From contig JAFXAA010000017.1 of NCBI GenBank assembly GCA_017522105.1, positions 1 through 64,000 of the forward strand: 64,000 nucleotides of DNA, given 5' to 3'. Position numbers and translations under genes: made by a program. Shown here in pieces: positions 8,071 through 17,821 of this stretch (positions within the stretch are counted from its first letter, which is position 1; every line of letters starts with the position of its first letter). The notes under the pieces are model-generated. The model was given only the letters and a program-made list of their open reading frames with translations, made no database searches and was not told where the DNA came from. Origin of the DNA: Bacteroidales bacterium. Lineage in GTDB: Bacteria > Bacteroidota > Bacteroidia > Bacteroidales > P3.

Positions 8071-8982
8071 ATGCAGCCTGCAATACCATACCTGCGGACT
8101 GGCGACCGCGTGGCCCTGGCGGCACCGGCACGCGCTGCGAGCCCCGATGAGATGGCTCCGGCCATCGGCGCACTCCAGTCCTGGGGTCTCGAGGTGGTGG
8201 TGCCCGACGGGCTCTACGAACGGCAGAACCAGCTGGCGGGCAGCGACGGCCACCGCGCGGCACTGCTGCAGGGGCTGCTCGACGACCCGTCGATAAAGGC
8301 CATACTCTGCGCCCGCGGCGGATACGGCACCGTGCGCATCGTGGACAGGCTCGACTTCACACGCTTCGCCGCGGCACCAAAATGGATAGTGGGATACAGC
8401 GACGCCACGGTGCTGCACAGCCACGTGCAGGCCGCCCTCGGCCTGCCGACGCTCCACGCCACCATGCCCATCAACTTCCCGGCCGACGGCAGTCCCTGCC
8501 CGGCCACAGAGAGCCTGCGCCGCGCCCTCTTCGGCGAGCCGCAGGACATCGTCTGGGAACACCACCCGCTGGACCGCAAAGGCACGGCCGAAGGGGTGGT
8601 GGTGGGCGGCAACCTCAGCATCCTCTACAGCCTCCTCGGCTCGCACTCACAGATAGACACCCGCGGGAAGATACTGCTCCTCGAAGACCTCGACGAGTAC
8701 CTCTACCACATAGACCGCATGATGCAGGCCCTGCGGCGCGCCGGCCTGCTCGACGGGCTGGCCGGTCTCGTGGCCGGCGGCCTGACGGACATGCACGACA
8801 ACGCCATCCCCTGGGGCCACACGGCGGAGGAAGCGGTGCTGGAGGCCGTGGCCGACAAGGACTACCCCGTGGCCTTCGGCGCCCCCATAGGCCACCTCGG
8901 CCACAAAAACCTCGCCCTGCCCCTGGGCCTGCATACCACCATGGAAGCCGGCGCGACAAAGACAATACGCATCAAAACGTAA
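8071..8982 (+). CDS. ldcA: LD-carboxypeptidase, peptidase family S66
   Basis: A 303-residue protein, a normal length for S66. The nucleophile Ser110 lies in WIVGYSDATVLH, and the expected Glu and His are in LLLEDLDEYLYHIDRMM and APIGHLGHKN. ARGGYGTVRIVDRLD is a further family signature. It should cleave the L-Lys/DAP-D-Ala bond of tetrapeptides during peptidoglycan recycling; a MccF-like self-immunity role is the alternative within the family. No signal peptide is visible, which fits a cytoplasmic recycling enzyme. It is squeezed between the zinc peptidase (2 nt) and the next gene (3 nt), giving a tight envelope-related operon. Confidence 0.92.
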   Translation: MQPAIPYLRTGDRVALAAPARAASPDEMAPAIGALQSWGLEVVVPDGLYERQNQLAGSDGHRAALLQGLLDDPSIKAILCARGGYGTVRIVDRLDFTRFAAAPKWIVGYSDATVLHSHVQAALGLPTLHATMPINFPADGSPCPATESLRRALFGEPQDIVWEHHPLDRKGTAEGVVVGGNLSILYSLLGSHSQIDTRGKILLLEDLDEYLYHIDRMMQALRRAGLLDGLAGLVAGGLTDMHDNAIPWGHTAEEAVLEAVADKDYPVAFGAPIGHLGHKNLALPLGLHTTMEAGATKTIRIKT

Positions 8983-8985
8983 CAC

Positions 8986-10299
8986 ATGTTGTTAGTATAC
9001 ACACCACGGCTGACGAACAGGATTGGGTACACGCTGAATGTGCTCTTCCGCGACTTGCTGCGGACGGAGTTCAGCATCACGACGGACGCGCAGTATTTCG
9101 AGGACTACGACGGCCCGAAGCTGTGCTACAGCCAGAAGCGTGTGGGCGACGGCCTGTTTGTGAAGAGCTGCGGCCTGCTGACGAGCACGTCGATTGAGGA
9201 CCAGGAGCCGCGCCCGACACAGACCGACGGGCAGTGGACGCTGTTTCCCGTGCATGGACGCGACATAGACTTCAGCTTCGACATACTGGCGGCGACGTTC
9301 TACATGGTGAGCCGATATGAGGAGTATCTGCCTCACAGCGAAGACGAACACGGACGCTTCACCGCCGACCAGAGCGTGGCCGTACAGGCGGGTTTCGTGG
9401 AGGAGCCCGTAGTGGACCAGTGGGCCACCATGCTGCGCAACAAGCTGACGGAGCGCTACCCGGATATCGGCCTGACGCCCAGGACATACCGCTTGGTGCA
9501 GACGGTGGACATCGACGCTGCGTGGTGCTACCTGCACAAAGGAACGTTCCGCACGGTGACGGGGCTGGCGCGGGATCTTTTTGCACGACACGACATCACG
9601 GAGGTGAGACGCAGGATCAGAGTGCTGACAGGGCACGAGGCAGACCCGTTCGACACCTTCGACTACATCCTCGAACAGTGGAAGAAAGTGCCTGGCGGAC
9701 ACATGCTTTTTTTCGCCCTGCTGGCCGACTACGACCAATTCGACAAGCCGTCGAACTACCTCAACCCACACACGAGAGAGCTGCTGCAGCACCTCGGCGA
9801 CCACGCCAAGGTGGCGATACACCCAGGATACCACACCCTTGAAGAGCCACAGAAGCTGGACATTGAAACCAGACGGCTGGAGGAGATACTGCACCGCAAG
9901 ATAACCCATTCCCGCTACCATTTCCTGCGCCTGCAACTGCCTATAAGCTACCGCATACTGATGCATGCCGGCATAAAGAACGACTACACCATGGGATACT
10001 TCGACGTGGCGGGCTTCAGGGCCGGCATCAGCGTGCCGTACCACTTCTACGACCTCGACCGCGACATGGAGACGGCGCTCAAGATACACCCGTTCTGCGT
10101 GATGGACACCACGTTGCAGAAATACATGAAAATGCGGCCCGAAGAGGCCCTCGACACCTGCAACAGGCTGGTGGCAGCGCTGCGACAGGTTGGGGGCGAC
10201 TACCGATTCATAGTGCACAACCAGAACCTCTGCGAGCTGTTCGGCTGGCAGGGATGGTGCAAAGCCTACGAGCAGATGCTCGAAACAGCAAGACCATAG
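8986..10299 (+). CDS. Polysaccharide deacetylase-like protein with DUF7033-type N-terminus
   Basis: A 437-residue protein. The N-terminal half (MLLVYTPRLTNRIGYTLNVLF..., FPVHGRDIDFSFDILAATFYMVSRYEEY) matches the domain found in front of NodB-like deacetylases in many Bacteroidetes. The C-terminal half has the deacetylase-like features TVDIDAAW (metal-site Asp pair), HPGYHTLEE and LRLQLPISYRIL. The likely role is deacetylation or hydrolysis of an N-acetylated surface glycan, but no member of this architecture is biochemically defined to my knowledge. There is no signal peptide. It belongs to the envelope gene run 7.2-11.7 kb. Confidence 0.8.
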   Translation: MLLVYTPRLTNRIGYTLNVLFRDLLRTEFSITTDAQYFEDYDGPKLCYSQKRVGDGLFVKSCGLLTSTSIEDQEPRPTQTDGQWTLFPVHGRDIDFSFDILAATFYMVSRYEEYLPHSEDEHGRFTADQSVAVQAGFVEEPVVDQWATMLRNKLTERYPDIGLTPRTYRLVQTVDIDAAWCYLHKGTFRTVTGLARDLFARHDITEVRRRIRVLTGHEADPFDTFDYILEQWKKVPGGHMLFFALLADYDQFDKPSNYLNPHTRELLQHLGDHAKVAIHPGYHTLEEPQKLDIETRRLEEILHRKITHSRYHFLRLQLPISYRILMHAGIKNDYTMGYFDVAGFRAGISVPYHFYDLDRDMETALKIHPFCVMDTTLQKYMKMRPEEALDTCNRLVAALRQVGGDYRFIVHNQNLCELFGWQGWCKAYEQMLETARP

Positions 10300-10323
10300 G
10301 ACCGACCGAAAAGACAAGACAAC

Positions 10324-10845
10324 ATGATAAACTACAAAGAGAAACTGGACAAGATACGCGCCTTCGTGTTTGACTTCGACGGGGTGATGACCAACGGCGA
10401 CGTGTGGGTCTACGCCGACCGCGAGACGGTGCGCTGCGGCAACATCAAAGACGGCTTTGCCGTGCAGTATGCCGTGAAGAAAGGCTACACGGTGGCCGTA
10501 ATCAGCGGGGCCACGTCGGCAAGCATAGACAACAGGATGGCGATGCTGGGTGTGACACAATGCTACACCGGCTGTGGCGACAAGATAAAGACCTACGAGA
10601 AATTCCTGGCCGACAACGGACTGAAGGACGAGGAGGTGCTGTGCATGGGCGACGACCTGCCAGACTACCCGATGCTGAAACGCGCCGGAGTGAGCACCTG
10701 TCCGGCAGATGCAGCAGTGGAAATCAAAGAGATGTGCGACTATGTGTCGCACTGCGAAGGAGGCAAGGGATGCGTGCGCGACGTGATAGAGCAGGTGCTG
10801 AGGCTGCACGGAAAGTGGTTCCATGCCGACGCAGTTGTGTGGTAA
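10324..10845 (+). CDS. kdsC: KDO-8-phosphate phosphatase-like HAD hydrolase
   Basis: A 173-residue minimal HAD protein without cap, the KdsC size and type. Motif I is FVFDFDGVMTNG (Asp17 nucleophile, Asp19), motif II VISGATS, and motif IV MGDDLPDYPML. The NIKDGFAVQYAVKKGY segment is typical of the KdsC/YrbI group that acts as a tetramer. It removes phosphate from KDO-8-P in lipopolysaccharide core synthesis. The gene is 24 nt downstream of the deacetylase-like gene. Other C0-HAD phosphatases of sugar phosphates cannot be fully excluded. Confidence 0.9.
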   Translation: MINYKEKLDKIRAFVFDFDGVMTNGDVWVYADRETVRCGNIKDGFAVQYAVKKGYTVAVISGATSASIDNRMAMLGVTQCYTGCGDKIKTYEKFLADNGLKDEEVLCMGDDLPDYPMLKRAGVSTCPADAAVEIKEMCDYVSHCEGGKGCVRDVIEQVLRLHGKWFHADAVVW

Positions 10846-10900
10846 GACTGCCGCAACGGAGAACACAACAACGCTATACGAAACAAAAACACTGACGACA

Positions 10901-11650
10901 GTGAGAAGAACAATAACAGGGATATTGCTGGCACTATGGCCACTATGGGCCATGGGGCAGAACTACTCCACGACCGACACCGTGACAGAATACCCGAACC
11001 AAGGCACATTCTACCACGACATGTTCGAGGGAAGGAAGACCTCCAACGGCGAGATTTTTGACCAAAACAAGTTCACTGCCGCGCATTGGAAGATTAAGCT
11101 TGGCACAATGGTGATGGTCACCAACCGGAACACGGGCCTGCAGGTGATTGTGAAAGTCAACGACAGGTGTCCGAAAAGAGGGGTTTTCGACATGAGCCAC
11201 CGCGCAGCGACAGCTATAGGGATAAGGGGATGCCAGCCTGTGACAGTACGCATACTGCCAGACGGTTACGAAGAGCGCTGGGCTGCACAGGAGACGATGT
11301 TCGACTCTGTACACTCACGCCTGACGTCAAAGCAACCGGAAATAAAACCGACAGCGCCGACGCCCACCGTGGTGAAAGAGGAGAAATCGACGGAAAAAGA
11401 GAAGGCAAGCCAGCCGGCAACGGATTGCTACAACCTGATGCTCGAAACAGAAATATCACATGCAGAAGCATTTGAGAGTATACAAAAACTGCCGGAGCTC
11501 TACAGGAACAAAGTGCTGGTGGAACCAGCGGAAGACAGCGGCATGGTGATGATGACCCTCGACGTAAGGCTGCCGAAAGAGAACGCGGAGAACCTGCGGA
11601 GGGCCTTACGGCATTCGTTCAACAACGTCGTCTTGGCCCCCTGTGATTAA
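10901..11650 (+). CDS. RlpA-like double-psi beta-barrel envelope protein
   Basis: I chose the GTG at 10901 because it gives a clean signal peptide (MRRTITGILLALWPLWAMGQ) and avoids overlap with kdsC; an in-frame ATG at 10823 would add 26 hydrophilic residues. The mature protein (249 codons in all) has the RlpA double-psi barrel: GTFYHDMFEGRKTSNGE, LGTMVMVTNRNTG, VKVNDRCPK, DMSHRAATAIGI. A Thr/Pro/Lys/Glu-rich linker leads to a C-terminal tail of about 80 residues that could be a degenerate SPOR-like domain. RlpA proteins bind or cleave denuded glycan strands of peptidoglycan; whether this one retains lytic transglycosylase activity is unknown. It is the last gene of the envelope run. Confidence 0.85.
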   Translation: MRRTITGILLALWPLWAMGQNYSTTDTVTEYPNQGTFYHDMFEGRKTSNGEIFDQNKFTAAHWKIKLGTMVMVTNRNTGLQVIVKVNDRCPKRGVFDMSHRAATAIGIRGCQPVTVRILPDGYEERWAAQETMFDSVHSRLTSKQPEIKPTAPTPTVVKEEKSTEKEKASQPATDCYNLMLETEISHAEAFESIQKLPELYRNKVLVEPAEDSGMVMMTLDVRLPKENAENLRRALRHSFNNVVLAPCD

Positions 11651-11666
11651 AAAAAATAAACTTTTT

Positions 11667-11697
11667 TTCGCCGATTTAATAAATATTATTATCTTTG
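11667..11697 (+). promoter_or_regulatory. Promoter of the T9SS core operon
   Basis: TATCTTTG at 11690-11697 is a perfect -7 element; TTCG at 11667-11670, ending a run of T, sits 19 bp upstream in the -33 position. It leaves a leader of roughly 110 nt before the porP/sprF ATG. A similar TTTTTTCG box precedes sufC. Confidence 0.6.
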
Positions 11698-11813
11698 CAC
11701 ATTCAAACTTGATTAGCACAACGCTTGCCAAAATCAAGCGAAAACACACATATAGAACTAAATAACAAGCCATTGTGGCATTAGATAGAAGACAAAAGAC
11801 TGGTCATGCAACC

Positions 11814-12818
11814 ATGAAAAAGACTGCATTTTTTGCAGTCATGGTGATGTTTTTGTCAACGGCGATGGCTCAAAACGAAGGGCAGTACACACATTTCATG
11901 TTCAACCGCCTGAGCTATAACCCAGCCTATGCAGGCAGTTCCGGAAACATTTCGGCCACGATACTTTACCGCAGCCAGTGGCTCGGCCTCCAGCTTCAGG
12001 CTCCTACACCCACAGGGGAAGCCGGCTCAAAACCGACGAACCTGCTGTTCAGCTTCGACCTGCCAGTGAGCTGGCTGCATGGCGGACTCGGCGGCTCATT
12101 CACCTCTGAGAAAGTGGGTTATCATGACAATTCCACATTTGCCATAGACTATGCCTTCCGCATTTTCTGGGGCCCGGGAACATTGGCCGCAGGTATCGAA
12201 GCAGATCTCCAGAACTACAAGTTCAAGACCTCAAGCCTCTACGGAACGAGCGACATGAGCGGCGACCCGACGAACCCGGTAAGCAGTGCCAACGACCCGC
12301 TGGTAAGCCAGCAGGATGTATCCGACTTCCTGATTGACCTGTCGACAGGTATCTACTATCAGGTGCCCGGTGTATTCTATGCAAGCTTTGCGGCGAAGAA
12401 TCTTCTTGCGTCGAAAAGCGATAACCTGAACTTGCGCAACACCCGCACATTCTACCTCATGGGTGGCTACGAATACACGTTCCCCTACAACCCCTCGCTG
12501 AAGCTCAAACCGTCAGCACTGTTCAAGACCGCAAACTTCTCCATCTTCCAGGCCGACTTTGCATGCCTGCTTGATTACGAGAACATTTTCTGGGGCGGTC
12601 TCGGCTACAGGCTTGGCGACGCCTTCACGTTCCTCGCCGGTGTGAACTTCCTGAAGATAATGCAGGTCGGCGTGGCCTACGACCTCACATCGTCCAAGCT
12701 CGGTTTTGGCAACGGCAGAAGCGTGGGCTCGCTGGAGATATACCTCAACGCGGCATTCCAGTTCAACACCACCAAACGGAAACCGACTGTGTCAGGGAAC
12801 ACCCTCTACTTACGTTAA
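11814..12818 (+). CDS. porP: PorP/SprF family type IX secretion membrane protein
   Basis: A 334-residue outer-membrane protein with signal peptide (MKKTAFFAVMVMFLSTAMAQ). The N-terminal motif QYTHFMFNRLSYNPAYAGSS is the family signature, followed by alternating beta strands of a 14-strand-like barrel and a C-terminal strand region. PorP/SprF proteins connect the trans-envelope PorKN/GldKN ring and specific substrates such as type B CTD proteins to the outer membrane. Start chosen at 11814 for the signal peptide. It is directly upstream of gldK in the same order as porPKLMN of Porphyromonas. Confidence 0.95.
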   Translation: MKKTAFFAVMVMFLSTAMAQNEGQYTHFMFNRLSYNPAYAGSSGNISATILYRSQWLGLQLQAPTPTGEAGSKPTNLLFSFDLPVSWLHGGLGGSFTSEKVGYHDNSTFAIDYAFRIFWGPGTLAAGIEADLQNYKFKTSSLYGTSDMSGDPTNPVSSANDPLVSQQDVSDFLIDLSTGIYYQVPGVFYASFAAKNLLASKSDNLNLRNTRTFYLMGGYEYTFPYNPSLKLKPSALFKTANFSIFQADFACLLDYENIFWGGLGYRLGDAFTFLAGVNFLKIMQVGVAYDLTSSKLGFGNGRSVGSLEIYLNAAFQFNTTKRKPTVSGNTLYLR

Positions 12819-12883
12819 ATATAATTAACCGCGAAACATTTTCAGAAAAAAAACGTTATAGAACAAAATAAAACAAAGACAAT

Positions 12884-14254
12884 ATGAAGAAGCTGTTTTT
12901 CTTGCTCGCCGCCTCCACAGCCATCATGATGGCTGGTTGCGGCTCGTCCAACAAAGGTGAGCTGGTCGGCGTGAACGACCGTCCGTATTTCGAGGACATC
13001 GACCTGAAAGGAATGGTCTTTATCAACCAGGGCAACTACACGATGGGTGCAGGCGTGCAGAACGTCACCTACGGCAATGCAACAACCACACAGCCCCGCA
13101 AGATGCAGATTTCGTCGTTCTTCATGGACGAGACCGAAATCACAAACAACGAATACCGTCAGTTTGTTGCCGCTGTGCGTGACTCTGTGGCACGCCGTAT
13201 ACTTGGCGAGGCCGGTATCGAAGGCTTCTTGATAGAAGAAGATTCTTACGGCGAGCCGCTCGATCCTCCCATCCTCAACAAGAAGACCAAGATAGACTAT
13301 AAGGATGCCGATGTACGCCAGGCTCTGATTGACGGAGGCTTCTATCTGGTAGACATCAACCACCGCCGTGTTGTGGATGCTTCTAAAATGAATTATGAAT
13401 ATTATTATATAGACTACGATATCGTTGCGCAGAAAGAGAACGGTGTGAACAAAAAGAGCGAACACCGCGGTACGTCCTTTGCCGTGCGTCCCAAGGGTCT
13501 CAACAACCGTTCAAGCCAGATACAACGAGAGTACATCAACATTTACCCCGACACACTGTGCTGGGTTCATGACTACGCATACAGCATGAACGAGGATTTC
13601 ACCCGCAGCTACTTCTCTTCACCCGCTTATGACAACTATCCAGTAGTCGGTGTCAGCTGGCGCCAAGCCAATGCATTCTGCGTATGGCGTAGCAACATGC
13701 TGAACCAGTACCTCGAAAGTATCGACTACAGCACACTCAACGACTTCCGTCTGCCGACAGAGAGCGAATGGGAGTTTGCGGCCCGTGGCGGCATAGCCAG
13801 CCAGAGTTATCCTTGGGGCGGCCCTTATGTGAGAAACCCCAACGGTTGCTTCCTGGCCAACTACGAGCCTCTGAAAGGTGCCTATGACGACGATGGTGGC
13901 GTGAAGACCCTTATGGTTGGACACTATGCCCCCAACGACTACGGCCTGTACGATATGTCGGGCAACGTGAGCGAATGGTGTCTCGACGCATTCAACGAGT
14001 CCACCTATCAGGTTGCCAACGCACAAACCCCCGTATACAAATACAACGCCAAGGACGACGACCCGCTGGCCATGAAACGCAAAGTGGTGCGTGGCGGCAG
14101 CTGGAAAGACCAGAAGTACTTCATACAGGTACAGACCCGCACATACGAGTTCATGGATACCGCAAAATGCTATATCGGTTTCCGCTGCGTGCAGCCTTAC
14201 CTTGGCCGCGTGAAGGGTGACAACCTGCGTACTGCCAGCAATGTGGCAAGATAA
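12884..14254 (+). CDS. gldK: T9SS ring lipoprotein GldK/PorK
   Basis: A 456-residue lipoprotein; the lipobox ends at Cys19 (IMMAGCGSSNKG). The body is a formylglycine-generating-enzyme-like fold: GNYTMGAG near residue 50, LPTESEWEFAARGG near 290, MSGNVSEWC near 360, and VVRGGSWKD near 403. In GldK this fold is structural rather than enzymatic: GldK and GldN form the large periplasmic ring attached to the outer membrane. A roughly 50-residue segment about the middle (IDYDIVAQKENGVNKK...) is part of the GldK-specific insertion. It lies 65 nt after porP and 66 nt before gldL. Confidence 0.97.
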   Translation: MKKLFFLLAASTAIMMAGCGSSNKGELVGVNDRPYFEDIDLKGMVFINQGNYTMGAGVQNVTYGNATTTQPRKMQISSFFMDETEITNNEYRQFVAAVRDSVARRILGEAGIEGFLIEEDSYGEPLDPPILNKKTKIDYKDADVRQALIDGGFYLVDINHRRVVDASKMNYEYYYIDYDIVAQKENGVNKKSEHRGTSFAVRPKGLNNRSSQIQREYINIYPDTLCWVHDYAYSMNEDFTRSYFSSPAYDNYPVVGVSWRQANAFCVWRSNMLNQYLESIDYSTLNDFRLPTESEWEFAARGGIASQSYPWGGPYVRNPNGCFLANYEPLKGAYDDDGGVKTLMVGHYAPNDYGLYDMSGNVSEWCLDAFNESTYQVANAQTPVYKYNAKDDDPLAMKRKVVRGGSWKDQKYFIQVQTRTYEFMDTAKCYIGFRCVQPYLGRVKGDNLRTASNVAR

Positions 14255-14320
14255 GCACATCCTTGATGCTATTGAATCAAAATAACACACATAACAAGCA
14301 AACACAAAAAAACAAAGATT

Positions 14321-15184
14321 ATGAGCTTCATAGACAATCTCGTTCGCAGCAAGAAGTACAAATCCTTCATGGGATACCTCTACGGTTGGGGTGCCGCCGT
14401 CGTTATCATCGGTGCTCTGTTTAAAATCATGCACTGGCCGGGCGCAAACATCATGCTTATTGCCGGTATGGGTACAGAGACCGTCATCTTCTTCCTTTCG
14501 GCTTTTGAACCGCCTCACAAAGAATGGGACTGGAGCCTTGTTTATCCGGAACTCGCAGGAATGATTGAGGAAGGACAGCCCCTGCTTGACGAGAACGGCA
14601 ACCCAATAGAAGAGAGTGAGCAACTGCCCGTCAGCAAGGATCCTCTGTCGGCAAAACTGGACAAGATGCTTGAGGATGCCAACATAAGCCCCGAACTTAT
14701 GGACAGACTCGGTCAGGGAATGCAGAATCTTGCCGAAAGCGCCAACTCCATGAACAACATGGCCAACGTCACCGCAGCAACAGACAAATTCGTCAGCAAT
14801 ATGGACGGTGTTGCCGGGCAGGCTGGTAAACTGCTGGAAAGCATGCAAGGGGCACCCGAAGCCATATCCACGCTTTCTGCCATTTATCGCGAAACAGCCG
14901 AGTCGCTGGGCGGTGAAGTGAGTTATGTGGAAGAAATGAAGAAGATGTCGGCCAGCCTGAGCAGCATCAATGCAATGTATGAGATGCAGCTCAACAACGC
15001 TTCGACGCAGATAAGCCTCAACAAGGAGTTTGAGGAGAAGATGTCTACCATGCTCACAAACTTCAGCGACAGCGCAGAAGGTATCACAAAATACAAAGAA
15101 CAGGTCGATGCCCTCACACGCAAGGTGGCCGAGCTCAACAATGTGTATGGCAACATGCTTGCCGCCATGCAGACGCGCCTGTAA
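14321..15184 (+). CDS. gldL: T9SS motor protein GldL/PorL
   Basis: A 287-residue inner-membrane protein. Two transmembrane helices lie near residues 18-37 and 42-61; the second contains Glu53 in GMGTETVIFF, matching the conserved membrane glutamate that couples proton flow in the GldLM motor. The cytoplasmic tail is long and largely helical, with repeated heptad-like stretches (MDRLGQGMQNLAESANSMNN, VAGQAGKLLESMQG), as in other GldL proteins. It assembles as a pentamer around a GldM dimer in characterised systems. The order gldK-L-M-N is preserved. Confidence 0.97.
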   Translation: MSFIDNLVRSKKYKSFMGYLYGWGAAVVIIGALFKIMHWPGANIMLIAGMGTETVIFFLSAFEPPHKEWDWSLVYPELAGMIEEGQPLLDENGNPIEESEQLPVSKDPLSAKLDKMLEDANISPELMDRLGQGMQNLAESANSMNNMANVTAATDKFVSNMDGVAGQAGKLLESMQGAPEAISTLSAIYRETAESLGGEVSYVEEMKKMSASLSSINAMYEMQLNNASTQISLNKEFEEKMSTMLTNFSDSAEGITKYKEQVDALTRKVAELNNVYGNMLAAMQTRL

Positions 15185-15234
15185 TCAACCATACGTCTAA
15201 CCAAACTCTTAAAACCAAAAGAAAGGAATAGACT

Positions 15235-16908
15235 ATGGGTGCAACAAACTGTCCGGAGACCCCGAGACAAAAGATGATTACGATGATGTACCTCGTGTAC
15301 ACCGCAATGTTGGCTCTTAACGTGTCGGCAGAGGTTGTTGAAGGCTTCAGGTCGGTCGGTTCTGCAATGACCAACTCTAACATCAACCTCCAGACCAAAC
15401 TTGACGACACCTACACGAATTTTGACATAGCCCTGGAGAACAGCCGCGACAAAGTGCAGGAGAGTTATGACAAAGCACAGAAAGTGCGTGGCCTGTCCAA
15501 CGAACTCAAACAGTACATTGACAGTTTGGAGTGCGAGTTCATTGGGCTCGTATGTCCCGACGTGGCCAAGATCCATACGGATCCAGACAATCCGAAAAGC
15601 ACAATAGATGTCAACCTGAAGAACGCAGACGGAACAACGAACCTCGACAGTGTCAGACGAGCTCTCCAGCTTGGTGGTTTTGCCTGGATGGAGAAAGGTT
15701 TGGACGACACACATGGTGCACCGAACTTCTTCCTTGACGGTGCCACAGAAAACGGAACAGGACAGGCATACGACCTGCACAAAAAGATATCCGAGTATGT
15801 GAAAACGGTTAAAGCCATACTGGGTGATGACTCTGCGAATGTGAAGTTTCCGTTTGATGTTGACAAAACATTCCTTGACAAAGAGCACAAACCATGCAAC
15901 TGGGAGACAAAAAATTTCAGTGAGGTTGTTGCCGGTGCCGGTCTTGTAACCCTGACACGCATGAAAGCGGAAACCATGAACGCCGAGTTCGATGCCGTTA
16001 ACATGCTGTACAAACAGGTCAGCAAAGGTGACTTTTCATTTGACCAGATTGCACTGATTTCAAGACCGAAGTCGACATACATCATTAAGGGAGGTGTATA
16101 CGAGACCGACATCAATGTTGCCGCATACGACTCGAAACAAAAATTCAACGCCACCGTCAACGGCCAACAACTGGTTAGCAATGACAGCGGTTCTGTCCAT
16201 TATCGCACCGTGTGTAACAATGTTGGACAACAAAAGGTCAATGTCACGGCTTATGTTACAAGTCCTGACGGAGGTACTAAAGAATATACATACACAGACA
16301 ACTACTTCGTTGCAGAACCTGTCGGTGTCATATCTCTCGACAACATGCAGGTGATGTATTCTGGCATTGAGAACCCAATGACAGCCTCCGTGCCTGGCGT
16401 TGATGGCAGAAATGTTGAAGTATCAATTATTGAAGGACAAGGTAAACTAAACAAAGCTGAAGGTAACGGCAAATACATGATTACCCCCGCCAACGGATGC
16501 AAGAAGATTGTCCTTGCTGTTGACGCAGCCATCGAGAAAGGCAAAAAGACACGTATGAACACCCTTACATTCAAAGTGAAACCCATACCTTCACCGGAAA
16601 TTACTGTGGGCGGTTTCAAAACAGGTGCCAAAGTGTCGCGAAAGGTGTTGGCTGCAGGTGTAAACGTTACAGCAAGAGCACAGGAAGGCTTTGAGTTCAA
16701 GATTCCGAAAGGTTCTATCCGAGTCATGAGCTTGGAAATATACGTCGGCAACAAACCGTTCAACAGCACGGGTAGTAACTTTGAGCCAGATGCATTGTCC
16801 GCCATACGCAACGCCAACCGAGGCGACAACATATACGTTACTGCCAAGGTGATGATGCCTGACGGCGTGCCTCAAAATGCGAACTGTGTACTCACGATTA
16901 ACAAATAA
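15235..16908 (+). CDS. gldM: T9SS motor protein GldM/PorM
   Basis: A 557-residue protein starting MGATNCPETPRQKMITMMYL, the invariant GldM N-terminus, with one transmembrane helix at about 14-33. The rest is periplasmic: a helical D1 domain (YDKAQKVRGLSNELKQYIDS) followed by three Ig-like beta domains (D2-D4), including SVPGVDGRNVEVSI and PEITVGGFKTGAKVSRKVL. GldM dimers span the periplasm and transmit rotary movement from GldL to the GldKN ring. It is separated from gldN by 13 nt. Confidence 0.97.
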   Translation: MGATNCPETPRQKMITMMYLVYTAMLALNVSAEVVEGFRSVGSAMTNSNINLQTKLDDTYTNFDIALENSRDKVQESYDKAQKVRGLSNELKQYIDSLECEFIGLVCPDVAKIHTDPDNPKSTIDVNLKNADGTTNLDSVRRALQLGGFAWMEKGLDDTHGAPNFFLDGATENGTGQAYDLHKKISEYVKTVKAILGDDSANVKFPFDVDKTFLDKEHKPCNWETKNFSEVVAGAGLVTLTRMKAETMNAEFDAVNMLYKQVSKGDFSFDQIALISRPKSTYIIKGGVYETDINVAAYDSKQKFNATVNGQQLVSNDSGSVHYRTVCNNVGQQKVNVTAYVTSPDGGTKEYTYTDNYFVAEPVGVISLDNMQVMYSGIENPMTASVPGVDGRNVEVSIIEGQGKLNKAEGNGKYMITPANGCKKIVLAVDAAIEKGKKTRMNTLTFKVKPIPSPEITVGGFKTGAKVSRKVLAAGVNVTARAQEGFEFKIPKGSIRVMSLEIYVGNKPFNSTGSNFEPDALSAIRNANRGDNIYVTAKVMMPDGVPQNANCVLTINK

Positions 16909-16921
16909 AAAAGATATTGCC

Positions 16922-17800
16922 ATGAAAAAGATTTTGTCAAGCATCTTTGCAATTGCCGCCTTTGCCATTGCTGGCAATGCACAAAGCATCATTGATGCTG
17001 AAGACGGGCATAACCCAAACGACTTCTACCAGCAGGGGATTGTCGTGGGTAAAAAAGCCATGCCCTACCCCTTCCTTCGTGAAAGCGATGTGGTATGGAA
17101 GACCACCATTTGGCGCCAAATTGACTTCAATGAGAGTTTCAACCAGTTCTTCTATTTCCCATTTGAAACTGAGAAGAATACTCAGGGAAGAATCAACTTG
17201 GTCAACCTGATCGTCAATGCTGCCGCAAACGGTGAATTTGACGTCTACGAAAACGACGACATGAAGGTACCCCAGGAATGGGAAAAGGCATATGCCTTCC
17301 TGCAAGGAAAACAGATTCGCATTAGGCAGGGTGAAGAGGATGAGTTCGGTGATATTGAAGAAATTATCGACACCATACCTGAAGACTTTGACCCAGCAAG
17401 TGCCAAAATGGTTCAACTCAAAGAATTCTGGTATATCGACAAACAAGACACCCGCCAAAAAGTGCGTATCGTAGCCATGTCATTCAAATTTTCAAAGAAT
17501 GTTCTGCGTGCAGGGCAGTCGGAAGAAGTTACGGATTGGACTTTCTGGGTACCTATGGACGAAATGAAGGTTCGCCAAGTCCTGGTCAACGCAAATGCAT
17601 TTGACGAGAACAACGATGTTGCAGAACGTTCTTACGACGACGTTTTCATACAGCGTTATTTCGACAGTTATGTGACACGCGAATCCAACAAGTTCAACAG
17701 GAAAATCACCGATTACCTGACAGGAGAAGATGCGATGTTAGAGTCTCAACTCATAGAAGAGCGTATCTATGACATCGAAAATGACATGTGGGAGTATTAA
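16922..17800 (+). CDS. gldN: T9SS ring protein GldN/PorN, first copy
   Basis: A 292-residue periplasmic protein with signal peptide (MKKILSSIFAIAAFAIAGNAQ); the ATG at 16922 was chosen for it. Family motifs are [50 protein letters not shown] and the C-terminal IYDIENDMWEY. GldN binds GldK to form the ring. A second homologous gene follows, separated by a hairpin (17822-17857), so the pair resembles gldN-gldO of Flavobacterium johnsoniae. Confidence 0.97.
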   Translation: MKKILSSIFAIAAFAIAGNAQSIIDAEDGHNPNDFYQQGIVVGKKAMPYPFLRESDVVWKTTIWRQIDFNESFNQFFYFPFETEKNTQGRINLVNLIVNAAANGEFDVYENDDMKVPQEWEKAYAFLQGKQIRIRQGEEDEFGDIEEIIDTIPEDFDPASAKMVQLKEFWYIDKQDTRQKVRIVAMSFKFSKNVLRAGQSEEVTDWTFWVPMDEMKVRQVLVNANAFDENNDVAERSYDDVFIQRYFDSYVTRESNKFNRKITDYLTGEDAMLESQLIEERIYDIENDMWEY

Positions 17801-17821
17801 TAAAGAATAACATTACGGTTT

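Noticed and set aside
10823..10900. Upstream ATG at 10823 as the start of the RlpA-like protein
   Set aside because: It would overlap kdsC and put 26 polar residues before the signal peptide; the GTG at 10901 is more plausible.
8992..10953. A 653-codon open frame on minus opposite the deacetylase-like and kdsC genes
   Set aside because: It crosses several real genes, is Val/His-rich and has no recognisable domain.
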